DNA of 64,000 bases, from NCBI RefSeq assembly GCF_028294535.1, contig NZ_JAQBIE010000016.1, positions 35,449 through 99,448 on the forward strand. Direction: 5' to 3'. The stretch comes from Paracoccus onchidii (GTDB lineage Bacteria > Pseudomonadota > Alphaproteobacteria > Rhodobacterales > Rhodobacteraceae). Below are positions 1-9,390 of this stretch, in pieces (positions within the stretch are counted from its first letter, which is position 1; each line of letters starts with the position of its first letter). The position numbers and the translations under genes were made by a program. The notes beneath the pieces were generated by a model that was given only the letters and a program-made list of their open reading frames with translations, ran no database searches and was not told the origin of the DNA.

Positions 1-1200
1 GGGACCGAGCGTTTCGGCCCGTCGCCATTTGGCCTGATGTCGAAATCGAAGATCCCGGTCGGAATGGCCACGGTGGCGCAGACATTGGGAATGTCGACGA
101 TACCCGCGATGCGTCCCTCGACCGGTGCGGTGCCCAGGATCATATAGGCCTGTTCGCCGGAATAGCCGAACTTCTTCAGATACTCGATCGCATTCAGGCA
201 GGCGCGGCGATAGGCGACATGGGCGTCCAGATAGTACTGCTCGCCCGTATGCTCATCGACCGAAATGCCTTCGAAGATCAGGTAGTCGTCGAAATGGGGG
301 TCGATGGGCGAGGGACGGAAGATCGGGTTCACGACACCGTATTTGTCCATGCCGCCCTTGATGATCTCGACCTTGATCTCGATCCAGCCTGCCATCTCGA
401 TGGCGCCGCAGAAGGTGATTTCGCCGTCGCCCTGGCTGAAATGAATGTCACCCATCGAAAGGCCGCCCCCGTCGACATAGACAGGGAAGTAGACTTTCGA
501 ACCGCGCGACAGGTTCTTGATGTCGCAGTTGCCGCCATGTTCGCGCGGCGGCACGGTGCGCCAGGCCTCTTTCGCGGCGGATTCCCTGGCGTTCCCTGTC
601 AGCGCGCCCATCAGCGCCGTTCCGGCATGGGGCGGATTGGCAAGGGGTGGCACGCGGTTTGGATCGGTGGCGATCAGTTCCGCCTCGCGACGGTTGGCTT
701 CGGCCAAAAGCTTGTGATCGGGCAGACAACCGATCAGGCCGGGATGGATCAGGCCGGGATAGCGCACCCCCGGAATATGGCGCGAAGTGGTATAAATGCC
801 TTCGAAATCCCAGATGGACTTGGTGGCCTTTGGGTAATGTTCGGTCAGGAATCCACCGCCATTCTCCTTGGCAAACAATCCGTTAAAGCCCCAGCGCGAT
901 TCCGGTAGCGCCCCGATGTCGAGAATGTCGACCACCAGCAGATCGCCCGGTTCGGCCCCATGAAAGCCGAACGGACCCGACAGGTAATGCACCCGCGTCA
1001 GATCGGCGTCGCGAATGTCGTTGGCACTGTCATTGTTGCCGACCTGTCCGCCGGTCCAGTCATAGCATTCGATCCGCAGGACTTCACCGGGCTTGAACAT
1101 GTCCACCATGGGAATGTCGGGGTGCCAGCGGTTATGCCCTTTCTGGGCGTTGTCCTCGGGTGCCTTGCCGAGATCGATCTCGAAAACGGTTTTGGACATT
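1..1200 (-). CDS. fmdA: Formamidase FmdA (C-terminus beyond window edge)
   Basis: Predicted cytoplasmic amidohydrolase of the FmdA/AmdA acetamidase-formamidase family, hydrolysing formamide to formate and ammonia. An unbroken frame of 400 codons starts at the ATG at 1200, behind GGGAGGAAAC, and leaves the window without a stop. Family members are about 405-410 residues, so only the last few are missing. Family features include the N-terminal GHNRWHPDIP block, the LVVDILDIG stretch and the mid-protein HGGNCDIKNL and GDIHFSQGDGE blocks that carry metal-binding and catalytic residues. It diverges from the permease-kinase gene at 1450, and five TGTAA repeats lie upstream. The two-component system next door plausibly senses an amide or nitrogen source and controls it. 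Confidence in the family is high; the preference for formamide over short amides is inferred from closest resemblance. Confidence 0.9.
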
Positions 1201-1261
1201 GTTTCCTCCCTATCTTGCATGGGAACCGACATGCGGCCCTGACCGATCATGGTGAGGTGGC

Positions 1262-1333
1262 TTTGTAACCCGCGTTCCACGTGCAAGCCGGCGTTTTGTA
1301 AATTTATGTAACCAGTTTGTAAGCAGGCTGTAA
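1262..1333. promoter_or_regulatory. Phased TTTGTAA-like direct repeats between fmdA and the sensor gene
   Basis: TGTAA occurs at 1264, 1297, 1307, 1318 and 1329. The last four are spaced 10, 11 and 11 bases apart, with heptamers TTTGTAA, TATGTAA, TTTGTAA and GCTGTAA. Direct repeats with an 11-base period are the usual target of OmpR/PhoB-type regulators, and such a regulator is encoded at 5117-5917. The array lies 60-135 bases upstream of fmdA and 115-190 bases upstream of the sensor gene, so it could serve either promoter. The repeats are seen directly; the binding protein is inferred. Confidence 0.6.
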
Positions 1334-1449
1334 TCATCCGCACTTTTCCGGGGGTTGCGGCGCAACGGCAATTCACAGGACCGGAAATCGTCTTTAGGGT
1401 GGCAGGGTCGCGTTGCCCTTTGTGCAATGTCGATCCCTGGGGAGGGGCC

Positions 1450-4104
1450 ATGACCATTCGGACCGAAGCGTCGCGGACGCCGTTGCCTGCGGGCGACGCG
1501 ACCGATGCACCATCATTGGCGATGCCGGGCGCGGCGACGCCCCTTCCGGGTTTCGAGCCCGTGCGCCGCAGCTATCAATCCTGGGTCGCCGATGAGACGG
1601 TCGAGGATTACGCGCTGCGTTACGCCCCGGTAAATCACCGTCGCTGGAGCCCGTTCGTCATTGCCAACACCGCTTTGGGCGGGATCTCGTTCCTTGCGCT
1701 CGAGGCGATCGGTGCGGCGCTGACCCTGTCCTGGGGCGTGCTGGCGACGATGATCGCGGTGTTGCTGGCGTCGATCTTCATCTTCATCACCAGCCTGCCC
1801 ATCGCCTATCACGCGGCGCGCAGCAATGTGGACATGGATTTGCTGACCCGCGGGGCTGGGTTTGGCTATATCGGGTCGTCGATCACGTCGCTGGTCTATA
1901 CCTCTTACACGATCATCTTCTTTGCGTTGGAAGGCGTCATCATCGCGCAGGCGCTGCTGGTCAGCATCAACCTGCCGTTGCATTACGGCTATCTGGTTTC
2001 GACCCTGTTCATCCTGCCATTTGCGGTGCGCGGTATGACGGCGATTTCGCGGTTTCAGATGGTGACGCAAATTCCGTGGATCGTTCTGGGATTGCTGCCC
2101 TTCGTCGTCATCGCACTGTCCGATCCGCAGGCCGTGGTTCGCTGGCAGGCGTCAAGCGGGCCGGAACTGGGCTGGCTGTCGCTTGGCGCGGCGATCAGCG
2201 TGCTATGCGCGCTGTCCCTGCAGATCGGGGAACAGGTCGACTATCTGCGCTTTCTGCCGCCACGTGAAAGCATGACGGGCCTGCGCTGGTGGGGGGCGAT
2301 GATCCTTGCCGGGCCGGGCTGGATCCTGATTGGTGGTGCCAAGGTCTTGATGGGCAGCTTTCTGGTCACCCTGGCCATCAACGACGGCATGAGCCCCGAA
2401 TTCGCGGTCGAGCCGATCGGCATGTTCTGGCAGGCGTTCCAACATGCGTTCGGCCCCGGTCTCGCGTTGGCGTTGGCGACGATCTATATCCTTCTGGCAC
2501 AGGTGAAGATCAATGTGACCAACGCCTATGCAGGTTCACTTGCCCAGTCGAACCTGTTCCTGCGACTGACGCGCTATCATCCCGGAAGGTTGGTCTGGCT
2601 GCTGTTTCATGTCACGATCAGTTGCGCGTTGATGCTGCTGGGGGTGTTTTCGACGCTAGAGGCCGTGTTGGCGATCTATTCCAACCTTGCGCTGGCCTGG
2701 CTTGGGGCGCTTTTTGCCGATCTGGCGATCCTGAAGCCCCTCGGCCGAAGTCCGCGTCATATCGAGTTCAAGCGCGCCTATCTGCCGGCCTTCAATCCGG
2801 TGGGCTGTGGGGGCATGGCGCTGGGGGGACTGGTCGGGGTGTCGCTGTATCTGGGCATCGCGGGGCCGTTCCTGCAGGCGTGGTCGCCGCCCATCGCTTT
2901 CCTGATCGCCATGCTAAGCGCCGTGGTGATCGGCAGCCTGCGCGGGCCTGCCGGATATTTCGCACGCACGCCATATGATTTCGGGCACGCGGCTGATTGT
3001 CTCTGCGCGATATGCACGCACGGGTATGAAAACCGCGACATGGTCTATTGCACCTTCTACGAACGCCCGATCTGTTCGCTATGTTGCAGCCTGGAACCAC
3101 ATTGCCGTGACTATTGCAAACGACCTCCTCCGGTGGCTATGCAGCCAAGCGGCTTGGAAAGTTTGCGCCTGCACCGGGTCTCGCCTCAGATCTGGCAGCG
3201 GATCTGGCAGATTGCCGCCGTGTTCGTCGCGCTTCTGGTCGGACTTGGCTGTCTGTACTTGATTGCGCGCTATCTTGCGTCGGGGTTGCATGATCCGGCA
3301 TTGGTGCGGCATTTCTTTTTGGGTTCGGCGCCGCTGCTGGCGCTGATCGCGATCTGGATCGTGATGGCAAATGAACGCAGGCGGCTGACCGAAGATGACC
3401 TGCTGCGCGCGCTGACCCGGCTGAGCATCACCCAGCGCGAGCTTGCGTTGAACCAGCGCCTCGCCGCTGTCGGCGAGGTCGCGGCCACGATCAGCCACGA
3501 ACTGCGCAACCCGTTGGGCACCATCACCAGCTCGGTCGAGGTTCTCTCTCGCGACCCCGGTCTCGGCCCCGATTCCGAAGAGGATGTCGCCCGCATCCGT
3601 CGCAATATCCGCCGGTGCAGCCGGATTATCGACATCCTGCTGGATTTCGCGCGACAGGGCGAGAACGAGATTGTCTCGGTCGATCTGCGGGAATGGCTGT
3701 TGGCCAGCCTGTCGGACCATTCGGCACGCCATCATGTGCGGTTGGATGTGCCCATGGGAATGCGTCTGGCCTGCGATCCGTCACGTTTACAGTTCGCGAT
3801 CCTCAACCTGATCGACAACGCTGCCCACGCCGCCGAATCCGCCAGACGCAGCCCAAGTATCGCCCTGAGCGTCATCCGCCGCCCCGATGTGACCGTGATC
3901 GAGGTTGCCGATAACGGTGCGGGTATGCCGCCCGATCTGCGTGCCCGTGCGTTTGACCCGTTGTTCACGACCAAGGGGGCAGGTGTCGGGCTGGGGCTTC
4001 CGCTGGTTCGGCGCGTGGCCCAGATGCATGGCGGCGAGGCATGGGTCGAACGTAGTGGCCCCGACGGCACCGCCATGCGCCTGTCGATTCCGGATGCGCC
4101 ATGA
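1450..4104 (+). CDS. NCS1-type permease / Cys-rich module / histidine kinase fusion
   Basis: Predicted inner-membrane sensor kinase of 884 residues. Residues about 60-510 form a complete purine/cytosine (NCS1-like) permease with many hydrophobic segments and the stretch DMDLLTRGAGFGYIGSS. Residues about 517-557 are Cys-rich (CLCAIC, then YCTFYERPICSLCC, then CRDYCK), like a B-box zinc finger. Two further membrane segments follow, then a cytoplasmic kinase: H-box SHELRNPLG with phospho-acceptor His683, N-box NLIDNAAHAA, and G-boxes DNGAGMPPD and GVGLGLPLV. The ATG at 1450 follows GGGGAGG; an in-frame start at 1399 lacks such a site. The stop overlaps the next start (ATGA). Permease-kinase fusions are known for solute:sodium symporters (CrbS, PrlS); here the permease is NCS1-like, suggesting that substrate occupancy is sensed. 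The substrate is unknown, though fmdA nearby hints at an amide or N-heterocycle. Confidence 0.85.
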   Translation: MTIRTEASRTPLPAGDATDAPSLAMPGAATPLPGFEPVRRSYQSWVADETVEDYALRYAPVNHRRWSPFVIANTALGGISFLALEAIGAALTLSWGVLATMIAVLLASIFIFITSLPIAYHAARSNVDMDLLTRGAGFGYIGSSITSLVYTSYTIIFFALEGVIIAQALLVSINLPLHYGYLVSTLFILPFAVRGMTAISRFQMVTQIPWIVLGLLPFVVIALSDPQAVVRWQASSGPELGWLSLGAAISVLCALSLQIGEQVDYLRFLPPRESMTGLRWWGAMILAGPGWILIGGAKVLMGSFLVTLAINDGMSPEFAVEPIGMFWQAFQHAFGPGLALALATIYILLAQVKINVTNAYAGSLAQSNLFLRLTRYHPGRLVWLLFHVTISCALMLLGVFSTLEAVLAIYSNLALAWLGALFADLAILKPLGRSPRHIEFKRAYLPAFNPVGCGGMALGGLVGVSLYLGIAGPFLQAWSPPIAFLIAMLSAVVIGSLRGPAGYFARTPYDFGHAADCLCAICTHGYENRDMVYCTFYERPICSLCCSLEPHCRDYCKRPPPVAMQPSGLESLRLHRVSPQIWQRIWQIAAVFVALLVGLGCLYLIARYLASGLHDPALVRHFFLGSAPLLALIAIWIVMANERRRLTEDDLLRALTRLSITQRELALNQRLAAVGEVAATISHELRNPLGTITSSVEVLSRDPGLGPDSEEDVARIRRNIRRCSRIIDILLDFARQGENEIVSVDLREWLLASLSDHSARHHVRLDVPMGMRLACDPSRLQFAILNLIDNAAHAAESARRSPSIALSVIRRPDVTVIEVADNGAGMPPDLRARAFDPLFTTKGAGVGLGLPLVRRVAQMHGGEAWVERSGPDGTAMRLSIPDAP

Positions 4105-5204
4105 CACAGCCCCGCCTGTTGATTGTCGATGACGAAGCCGATTTTGCCGTCTCGACCGCCCGCGCCCTTGCCCTCGAAGGGGTCCAGACGGTGCTGGCTC
4201 ATGACGGGGCCGGTGCGGTTGCGGCCGTCGAGGCGGGCGATTGCCAAATGGCGCTGCTGGATATCCGGATCCGCAACGAGGACGGGACCGAACTGGCCGC
4301 AAGGCTGAAAACGATCCGCCCAGACCTGATCGTGATCATCATGACCGCCTATGCGTCGGTCGACAGCGCGATTTCGGCGATGCAGGCAGGGGCGCATGAT
4401 TATCTGCGCAAACCCTTCTTTCTGGATGAATTGATGCGCGCCCTTGGACGTGGCGGTGAAATCCTTGAACTTCGCCATGAAAAAGAGGCTGCCGAGCGTG
4501 AACTGGCCATGCTGCGCCAGCTAGAGGCCACCTCGCAACTGGCGGCCGGTCTGTCGCATGATTTCCTGAATATGCTGGCCGTGGTGCAGGGCAACCTGTC
4601 CGTTCTGAGCGATCGATTGGGCGACGCCCCCGCTTTGCTGCCCTATGCCCGCGACGCGAACAAGGCCGCCGCATCGGCAGCCAGTGTCGTGGCGCGGTTG
4701 GGTGGCTTTCTGCGTGACCGCAAGACCGACACCCAGCCGATTGATCTGCGCGATCCGGTTCGCGCGGCGGTCGAGATGGTCCGCGGCACGATATGTGCCG
4801 GGATGACGCTGAGACTGAGCCTGCCGGCGGAACCGTTATTGGTGCTGGCCGATGCCAGCCTTGTCGAGACCGCGATAGTCAATTTGCTGATCAATGCCCG
4901 TGATGCGACGCAGGGGCATGGCGGTGCAGTGATCTTTCTGTCCCGGATCGTGCAGGGCGGATCCTATGCCCGGCTGTCTGTGCAGGATGACGGGCCGGGT
5001 CTGGATGACGATGCGCAAGGTCGGGCGCTGACGCCGTTCTTTACCACCAAGACGCATGGAACCGGGCTGGGCCTGCCGATGATTCAGCAATTCGCGCTGA
5101 ATAATGGTGGACGGTTTCACTTGGCGAATTCGTCCGAAGGCGGCGCCATCGCGACATTGGATTTGCCAGCGCTTCCGGTCCATTCTGTCGGGGCGAACAT
5201 ATAG
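4101..5204 (+). CDS. Hybrid receiver-histidine kinase
   Basis: A 367-residue protein with an N-terminal receiver (acidic pair DDE near residue 10, phospho-acceptor Asp54 in LLDIRI, Lys in RKPF near 103) joined by a short coiled linker to a kinase core with His153 in LSHDFLN, an N-box NLLINARDA and G-boxes DDGPGLDDD and GTGLGLPMI. There is no DNA-binding domain. It overlaps the upstream sensor by 4 bases, so the two are translationally coupled and probably form a phosphorelay. The H-box has the SHDFLN form typical of soluble hybrid kinases, so it may act as a relay or phosphatase rather than a classical autokinase. Its 3' end overlaps the convergent OmpR-type regulator gene by 88 bases (5117-5204). 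Confidence 0.82.
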   Translation: MTQPRLLIVDDEADFAVSTARALALEGVQTVLAHDGAGAVAAVEAGDCQMALLDIRIRNEDGTELAARLKTIRPDLIVIIMTAYASVDSAISAMQAGAHDYLRKPFFLDELMRALGRGGEILELRHEKEAAERELAMLRQLEATSQLAAGLSHDFLNMLAVVQGNLSVLSDRLGDAPALLPYARDANKAAASAASVVARLGGFLRDRKTDTQPIDLRDPVRAAVEMVRGTICAGMTLRLSLPAEPLLVLADASLVETAIVNLLINARDATQGHGGAVIFLSRIVQGGSYARLSVQDDGPGLDDDAQGRALTPFFTTKTHGTGLGLPMIQQFALNNGGRFHLANSSEGGAIATLDLPALPVHSVGANI

Positions 5205-5917
5205 CCTGCGCCGCGGATCGTGCGGATAATGCGATGTTGTGGGCCGGTGTCACCGATCTTGCGGCGGATCTTTCCGATCATCACGTCAATCGAACGGTCA
5301 TAGGGTGACCAGTCGCGATTGGCCGCGAAATCAAGAAGCTGATCGCGGCTCAGTACACGGCTGGGGCGCTGTGCAAGAATGCTGAACAGGTTGAATTCCT
5401 GCGCCGTCAATGGCCGGATCCGACCATTCGCATCGCGCAGCAACCGGGCATCCAGATCCATCGACCACTCCCCGAAGCGCAGTATGCGGGCGTGTTCGGG
5501 CCGGGCCGGCGTGGTGGCCTGAACGCGGCGAAGAATGGCGCGGATGCGGGCCAGCAATTCTCTTGGTTCAAAGGGTTTGACCATGAAGTCATCCGCTCCG
5601 ATTTCCAGCCCGACGATACGGTCAATCGCTTCGCGCCGGGCAGACAGGAACAGGATGCCGGGGCCGTGTTCGCCCTTGACCTCGCGCGCCAGGGCATATC
5701 CGTCATCGCGACCCGGCAGGCCAATATCCAACACCACCATATCAAAACTGGCCCGGCGCAGAGCCTCGCGCATGGCAGGGCCGCTGGGGGCAACCTCGGC
5801 GTCGAAACCCTCTTCGGTGAAGTAGCGGATCAGGAAGGCGCCCAATGAGGGGTCGTCTTCGACGAACAGGACGCGCTGACGCGAATACGCCGGATCGGTA
5901 TCAGTGATATTGGACAT
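5117..5917 (-). CDS. OmpR/PhoB-family response regulator
   Basis: DNA-binding response regulator of 266 residues. The receiver has the acidic pair EDD near residue 20, phospho-acceptor Asp64 in VVLDIGLPG, and a conserved Lys in MVKPF. The C-terminal winged helix spans about residues 150-245, with RVLSRDQLLD and the recognition-helix region RSIDVMIGKIRRKIG. The start at 5917 (MSNITD) follows a G-rich GGGGGGG ribosome site; the longer in-frame start at 5998 has none. It is convergent with and overlaps the hybrid kinase gene, so it is the likely output of the permease-kinase system. The phased TGTAA repeats at 1262-1333 fit its family's binding mode. The C-terminal tail of about 20 residues after the winged helix is not conserved in the family. 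Confidence 0.85.
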   Translation of the reverse strand: MSNITDTDPAYSRQRVLFVEDDPSLGAFLIRYFTEEGFDAEVAPSGPAMREALRRASFDMVVLDIGLPGRDDGYALAREVKGEHGPGILFLSARREAIDRIVGLEIGADDFMVKPFEPRELLARIRAILRRVQATTPARPEHARILRFGEWSMDLDARLLRDANGRIRPLTAQEFNLFSILAQRPSRVLSRDQLLDFAANRDWSPYDRSIDVMIGKIRRKIGDTGPQHRIIRTIRGAGYMFAPTEWTGSAGKSNVAMAPPSDEFAK

Positions 5918-6005
5918 GTTCCCCCCCCTCCCTGATCTTACTGCAAGGATCGCCACTGCCAAGGGCTGTGGATGTTGGGCCGGCCCAGCACGCGGCAAAG
6001 TGATG

Positions 6006-6026
6006 CCGGCCCGGCAGCCCGGCCGG
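6006..6026 (-). terminator. GC-rich hairpin downstream of the GntR gene
   Basis: CCGGCC and GGCCGG can pair around a partly paired GC loop. It lies about 100 bases past the stop of the minus-strand GntR gene, in the 211-base gap before the OmpR-type regulator. No T-run follows, so termination is uncertain. The rest of the gap shows nothing recognisable. Confidence 0.3.
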
Positions 6027-6128
6027 TGGCACGGACATAAAGGCGGCTAGGCAGAAGAATGTTTTTGAACGTTGCCCGAAACTTTGCGGATCGGTGGCCA
6101 TTCTCCGCCGGACCGGAACATGCCGGGG

Positions 6129-6836
6129 TCAGATCGCTTCACGCGCCCTTTGGGACATTGCGACCTCGATATTGACGATCGCGTTCTTCAGATGCGCTAT
6201 CAGGGCCTGGGATGCCACCTTTGCGTCACGTGCAAGCAAGGCATCGACGATTGCCTTGTGCTTGCGCGTTTGTCGTTCCCGGTTGGTTTGCAGTTGGGAC
6301 GAGATGAACCGAGCCCGCCAGAGTCGTGTGTTGTACTGTCTGTGGGTTTCGCTGAGGGGCGGATTATGTGCCGCAGCGACGATCGAGCTGTGAAACGACA
6401 TGTCGAGTTCAAAGCGCTTCATGGCGTCATCCGAATCCACACAACCGACCATTTCGTCCTGCAGCTGAACAATCCGGGCCAGTTCGGCATCGGAGGCATG
6501 CTGACACGCCAGTTCCCCGGCCAACCCCTCCAGCGCGCCCTGGACGGACAGCCAATGCGAGAGTGTCTCAAGTGAGGGGTTTGCCACGCGCGGGCGACGG
6601 GTTTCGCTATAGTCAACCAAACCTTCCGTTTCGAGAAGGCGAATTGCGTCCCGCACCGGGGTGCGGCTGATACCAAGCAGGTCCGACAGGTCCCGCTCAT
6701 TCAGCGCCAACCCGGGCGGAAGCTTTTCAAGCAAGATCAGCTGCCGTAACTTGTCCGCTGACTGTTCGGCCAGGCTCATTGGGCGCTCGGCCGAAATGTC
6801 ATCGTCCAGAAGATCTTTTAGGGACATTGATTTCAT
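6129..6836 (-). CDS. GntR-family (FCD) regulator of the acid-sugar operon
   Basis: Predicted transcriptional repressor of the FadR subfamily, about 235 residues. The N-terminal winged helix (about residues 20-85) has the family signature LNERDLSDLLGISRTPVRDA; the C-terminal FCD ligand domain has metal-type histidines in MSFHSSIVAAAHN and a late ARDAKVASQALIAHL helix. The ATG at 6836 is preceded by GGGTAACGAG; ATG 6827 is a possible alternative. It is the last gene of a minus-strand series (dehydratase, DapA-like, aldehyde dehydrogenase, regulator), 111 bases past the dehydrogenase stop; that gap has a weak hairpin at 6922-6940. It probably responds to an acid sugar or its keto-deoxy product and may bind the palindrome at 10586-10599. 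Confidence 0.8.
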   Translation of the reverse strand: MKSMSLKDLLDDDISAERPMSLAEQSADKLRQLILLEKLPPGLALNERDLSDLLGISRTPVRDAIRLLETEGLVDYSETRRPRVANPSLETLSHWLSVQGALEGLAGELACQHASDAELARIVQLQDEMVGCVDSDDAMKRFELDMSFHSSIVAAAHNPPLSETHRQYNTRLWRARFISSQLQTNRERQTRKHKAIVDALLARDAKVASQALIAHLKNAIVNIEVAMSQRAREAI

Positions 6837-6947
6837 TCTCGTTACCCTTTCCAGAAAGGCGCGGCACGCCATTCACCGGTCAGGGAAGCCTACGTTGAAG
6901 CAACTGTAGCCTTCCCGCCGACCCGAGACAATGTGTCGGGCAGTGGT

Positions 6948-8468
6948 TCAGCCCGTCCGGTCGATCTGTTGCAGATCCGCAGGTAATAGCTGGGCCGGAA
7001 TGTTCTGATAGCTGACCGGACGAAGCCAGCGCGTGATCGCCAGGGTGCCGACCGAGGTGGCGCGCACATCCGTGCTGGCCGGGTAGGGGCCGCCATGCAT
7101 CATGGCAGAACAGACCTCGACCCCGGTAGGAAAACCATTTGCAAGGATGCGCCCGGCTTTTTCCTCGAGGATCGGGAACAGCGCCTGAGCAAGTTCGATG
7201 TCTTTGTCATCCATTTGCAGGGTCGCGGTCAACTGCCCTTCCAGGCCTTCAGCCAGTTCAAGCATTTCCGCGGTATCGGTGCATTCCACGATCACGCCTG
7301 CGGCCCCAAAAACCTCGTCACGCAGTTGCGGCGTTTGCAGCCAGTCGCGCGCCGCGACCTTGAACAAGGCCGGCAAGGCGCGCCGCGCACCGACGTCTGA
7401 CTGTTGGTTTTGCAACAGATCTTGCGACAAGTCGCGCAGGGTTTCGACACCGTTGCGATAGGCTGCGCAGATGCCGTCCGTCAGCATGGTTTGCGCGCCC
7501 ACGGTCTTTAGTCCGTCCACCGTGGCTGCCTCGATGGTATCGCTGCCGGGTCCCTTTATGGTTATGGTCACGCCGGGATTGGTGCAGAACTGACCTGCGC
7601 CCATCGACAGGGCGGCCGCCAGTCCGGCCCCGATCTCAGCACCCCTTGCTGAAACCGCATGAGGAAGGCAGAAAACCGGATTGATCGACCCCAGCTCGCC
7701 ATAAAAGGGGATCGGGTCGGGCCGAGAGGTGCAGAGATCGAAAAGTGCGCGCCCCCCCGCCAGTGAACCGGTAAAGCCGACAGCGCGGATCTGGGGGTGT
7801 TTCACCAAAGCCGTGCCGACCTCGCGACCCGAGCCTTGAACCATCTGGAACGTTGCTTTCGGCATGGCGCAGTGCGTGATGGCGCGCAGAATCGCCTGAG
7901 CGACCAGTTCAGCAGTGCCAGCATGGGCGCCATGTCCTTTCACGATCACCGGACATCCGGCAGCCAGCGCCGAAGCCGTGTCACCGCCAGCGGTCGAAAA
8001 AGCCAGCGGGAAATTCGAAGCACCGAAGACGACGACCGGACCGATCGCACGATGACCAAGCCTCAGATCGGGGCGGGGCAGTGGTTGGCGGTCCGGCAGC
8101 GCGGGTTCGTGACGCTGGTCCAGATAGGTGGTGTCCTCGATCAGATCGGCGAACATGCGCAGCTGTCCGGTGGTGCGGCCGCGCTCGCCGACAAGCCGCG
8201 CTTCGGGAAGGCCGGTTTCGGCCTTCGCGGTTTTGGTTATCATGTCGCCCAGCACATCGATTTCCTGTGCGATCTGGCGCAGGAATGCGGCCCGCTTCGG
8301 GCGTGGAACGCCGGAATAGGCGCGAAAGTCGCGGCGCGCAGCCAGAGCCGCCTCGTCAATTTGGGCGGGTGTTGCCTGTGCGAATGTCTGTCCGTCGAGG
8401 TCGGCAGATGGAAGAAGATGGTCTGATCCGACCCAGCAGCCGTCGATCAGGTTTTTTCCGTTCAGCAT
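6948..8468 (-). CDS. 2,5-dioxovalerate (alpha-ketoglutarate semialdehyde) dehydrogenase
   Basis: NAD(P)-dependent aldehyde dehydrogenase of 506 residues, predicted to oxidise alpha-ketoglutarate semialdehyde to 2-oxoglutarate as the last step of non-phosphorylative pentose-acid breakdown. The nucleotide-binding FGASNFPLAFS stretch near residue 150, catalytic Glu258 in FYGELGSINP and catalytic Cys295 in GAGQFCTNPG are present and match the KGSADH branch of the ALDH superfamily rather than betaine or succinate-semialdehyde dehydrogenases. It starts 10 bases after the DapA-like gene ends, consistent with one operon. Cofactor preference cannot be read from the sequence. Confidence 0.85.
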   Translation of the reverse strand: MLNGKNLIDGCWVGSDHLLPSADLDGQTFAQATPAQIDEAALAARRDFRAYSGVPRPKRAAFLRQIAQEIDVLGDMITKTAKAETGLPEARLVGERGRTTGQLRMFADLIEDTTYLDQRHEPALPDRQPLPRPDLRLGHRAIGPVVVFGASNFPLAFSTAGGDTASALAAGCPVIVKGHGAHAGTAELVAQAILRAITHCAMPKATFQMVQGSGREVGTALVKHPQIRAVGFTGSLAGGRALFDLCTSRPDPIPFYGELGSINPVFCLPHAVSARGAEIGAGLAAALSMGAGQFCTNPGVTITIKGPGSDTIEAATVDGLKTVGAQTMLTDGICAAYRNGVETLRDLSQDLLQNQQSDVGARRALPALFKVAARDWLQTPQLRDEVFGAAGVIVECTDTAEMLELAEGLEGQLTATLQMDDKDIELAQALFPILEEKAGRILANGFPTGVEVCSAMMHGGPYPASTDVRATSVGTLAITRWLRPVSYQNIPAQLLPADLQQIDRTG

Positions 8469-8478
8469 TGTATTTCCT

Positions 8479-9390
8479 TTACTTTCCCCAACGCAGGACC
8501 AAAGGGTCGAGCGGTTTCAGAAGGTCGAGAAGCCGTGTCTTGATCGCGGGATGAAGCGGCGCAATGGGATGGCGACAAGCGTCCGATCCGATGACTCCGC
8601 CCGCCACCATGGCGGCCTTGCATGATTGCCAGCCGCATTGGCGGTTTTCATGGTTGATCGCCATCGCGACCCGGCCATAGGCCGCCGTGGCTTCAGCGTG
8701 GCGCCCTGCATGGAAATGGGTCAGCACCGGCTTGATCTGATCCACGATCATGCCCGAGGTCATCGAACCGGTCGCCCCGGCATCCAGATCGGCCAGCAAC
8801 GTAATCGCCTCTTCTCCGTCGAATGGGCCTTCGATCGCATCGCCGCCGGCTTCGATCAGAGCGCGAATCTTGTTGGCGGCGCGTGGGCATTCGATCTTGA
8901 ACAATCGCACCTCTTCGATTTCGCGTGCCATTTTCACCAGCAGCGGCACCGACAGGTCGACGCCGGACATCGGGGCATCCTGCACCATGATCGGAATGCC
9001 CACCTCGCCCACGGCCGCGAATTGTTCGAAGGTCTGTTCGGGCGTGCCTTTCAGCGTCGCGCCGTGATAGGGGGGCATCATCATCACGCTATGCGCGCCC
9101 AGTTCCCTGGCAAGTCGGGCACGCTGGACCGCGATTTGCGTCGCGTAATGGCTGATGGTGACGATCACCGGAACCCGTCCGGCCACATGTTCAAGGCTGA
9201 GCCGGGTCAGGATCGTGCGTTCCTCGTCCGACAACAGGAACTGTTCGGAAAAATTGGCAAGAATGCAGATCCCATCGGCGCCCTGATCGATGAGGCAGTC
9301 CAGAACACGCTTCATCCCTTCGAGGTCAAGCGTGCCATCATCATGAAAAGGTGTGGGGGCGACGGGCCAGATACCGGAATAACGGGTCAT
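8479..9390 (-). CDS. DapA-superfamily keto-deoxy-pentonate dehydratase
   Basis: A 303-residue Schiff-base aldolase/dehydratase of the DHDPS/NAL superfamily. The reactive lysine is Lys165 in LFKIECP; the conserved tyrosine region is MMMPPY near residue 108. The VQDAPMSG segment where DHDPS has a YNVP-type motif matches L-2-keto-3-deoxyarabonate dehydratase-type enzymes, which dehydrate and deaminate-like rearrange a keto-deoxy-pentonate to alpha-ketoglutarate semialdehyde, exactly the substrate of the adjacent dehydrogenase. Its start overlaps the upstream dehydratase stop by 4 bases (ATGA). A pyruvate-releasing aldolase is the alternative, but the neighbouring dehydrogenase favours dehydration. 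Confidence 0.75.
   Translation of the reverse strand: MTRYSGIWPVAPTPFHDDGTLDLEGMKRVLDCLIDQGADGICILANFSEQFLLSDEERTILTRLSLEHVAGRVPVIVTISHYATQIAVQRARLARELGAHSVMMMPPYHGATLKGTPEQTFEQFAAVGEVGIPIMVQDAPMSGVDLSVPLLVKMAREIEEVRLFKIECPRAANKIRALIEAGGDAIEGPFDGEEAITLLADLDAGATGSMTSGMIVDQIKPVLTHFHAGRHAEATAAYGRVAMAINHENRQCGWQSCKAAMVAGGVIGSDACRHPIAPLHPAIKTRLLDLLKPLDPLVLRWGK

Noticed and set aside
219..908. Long plus-strand open frame of 229 codons
   Set aside because: It lies antisense to fmdA, whose frame is continuous and has clear family motifs; the plus frame has no recognisable domain.
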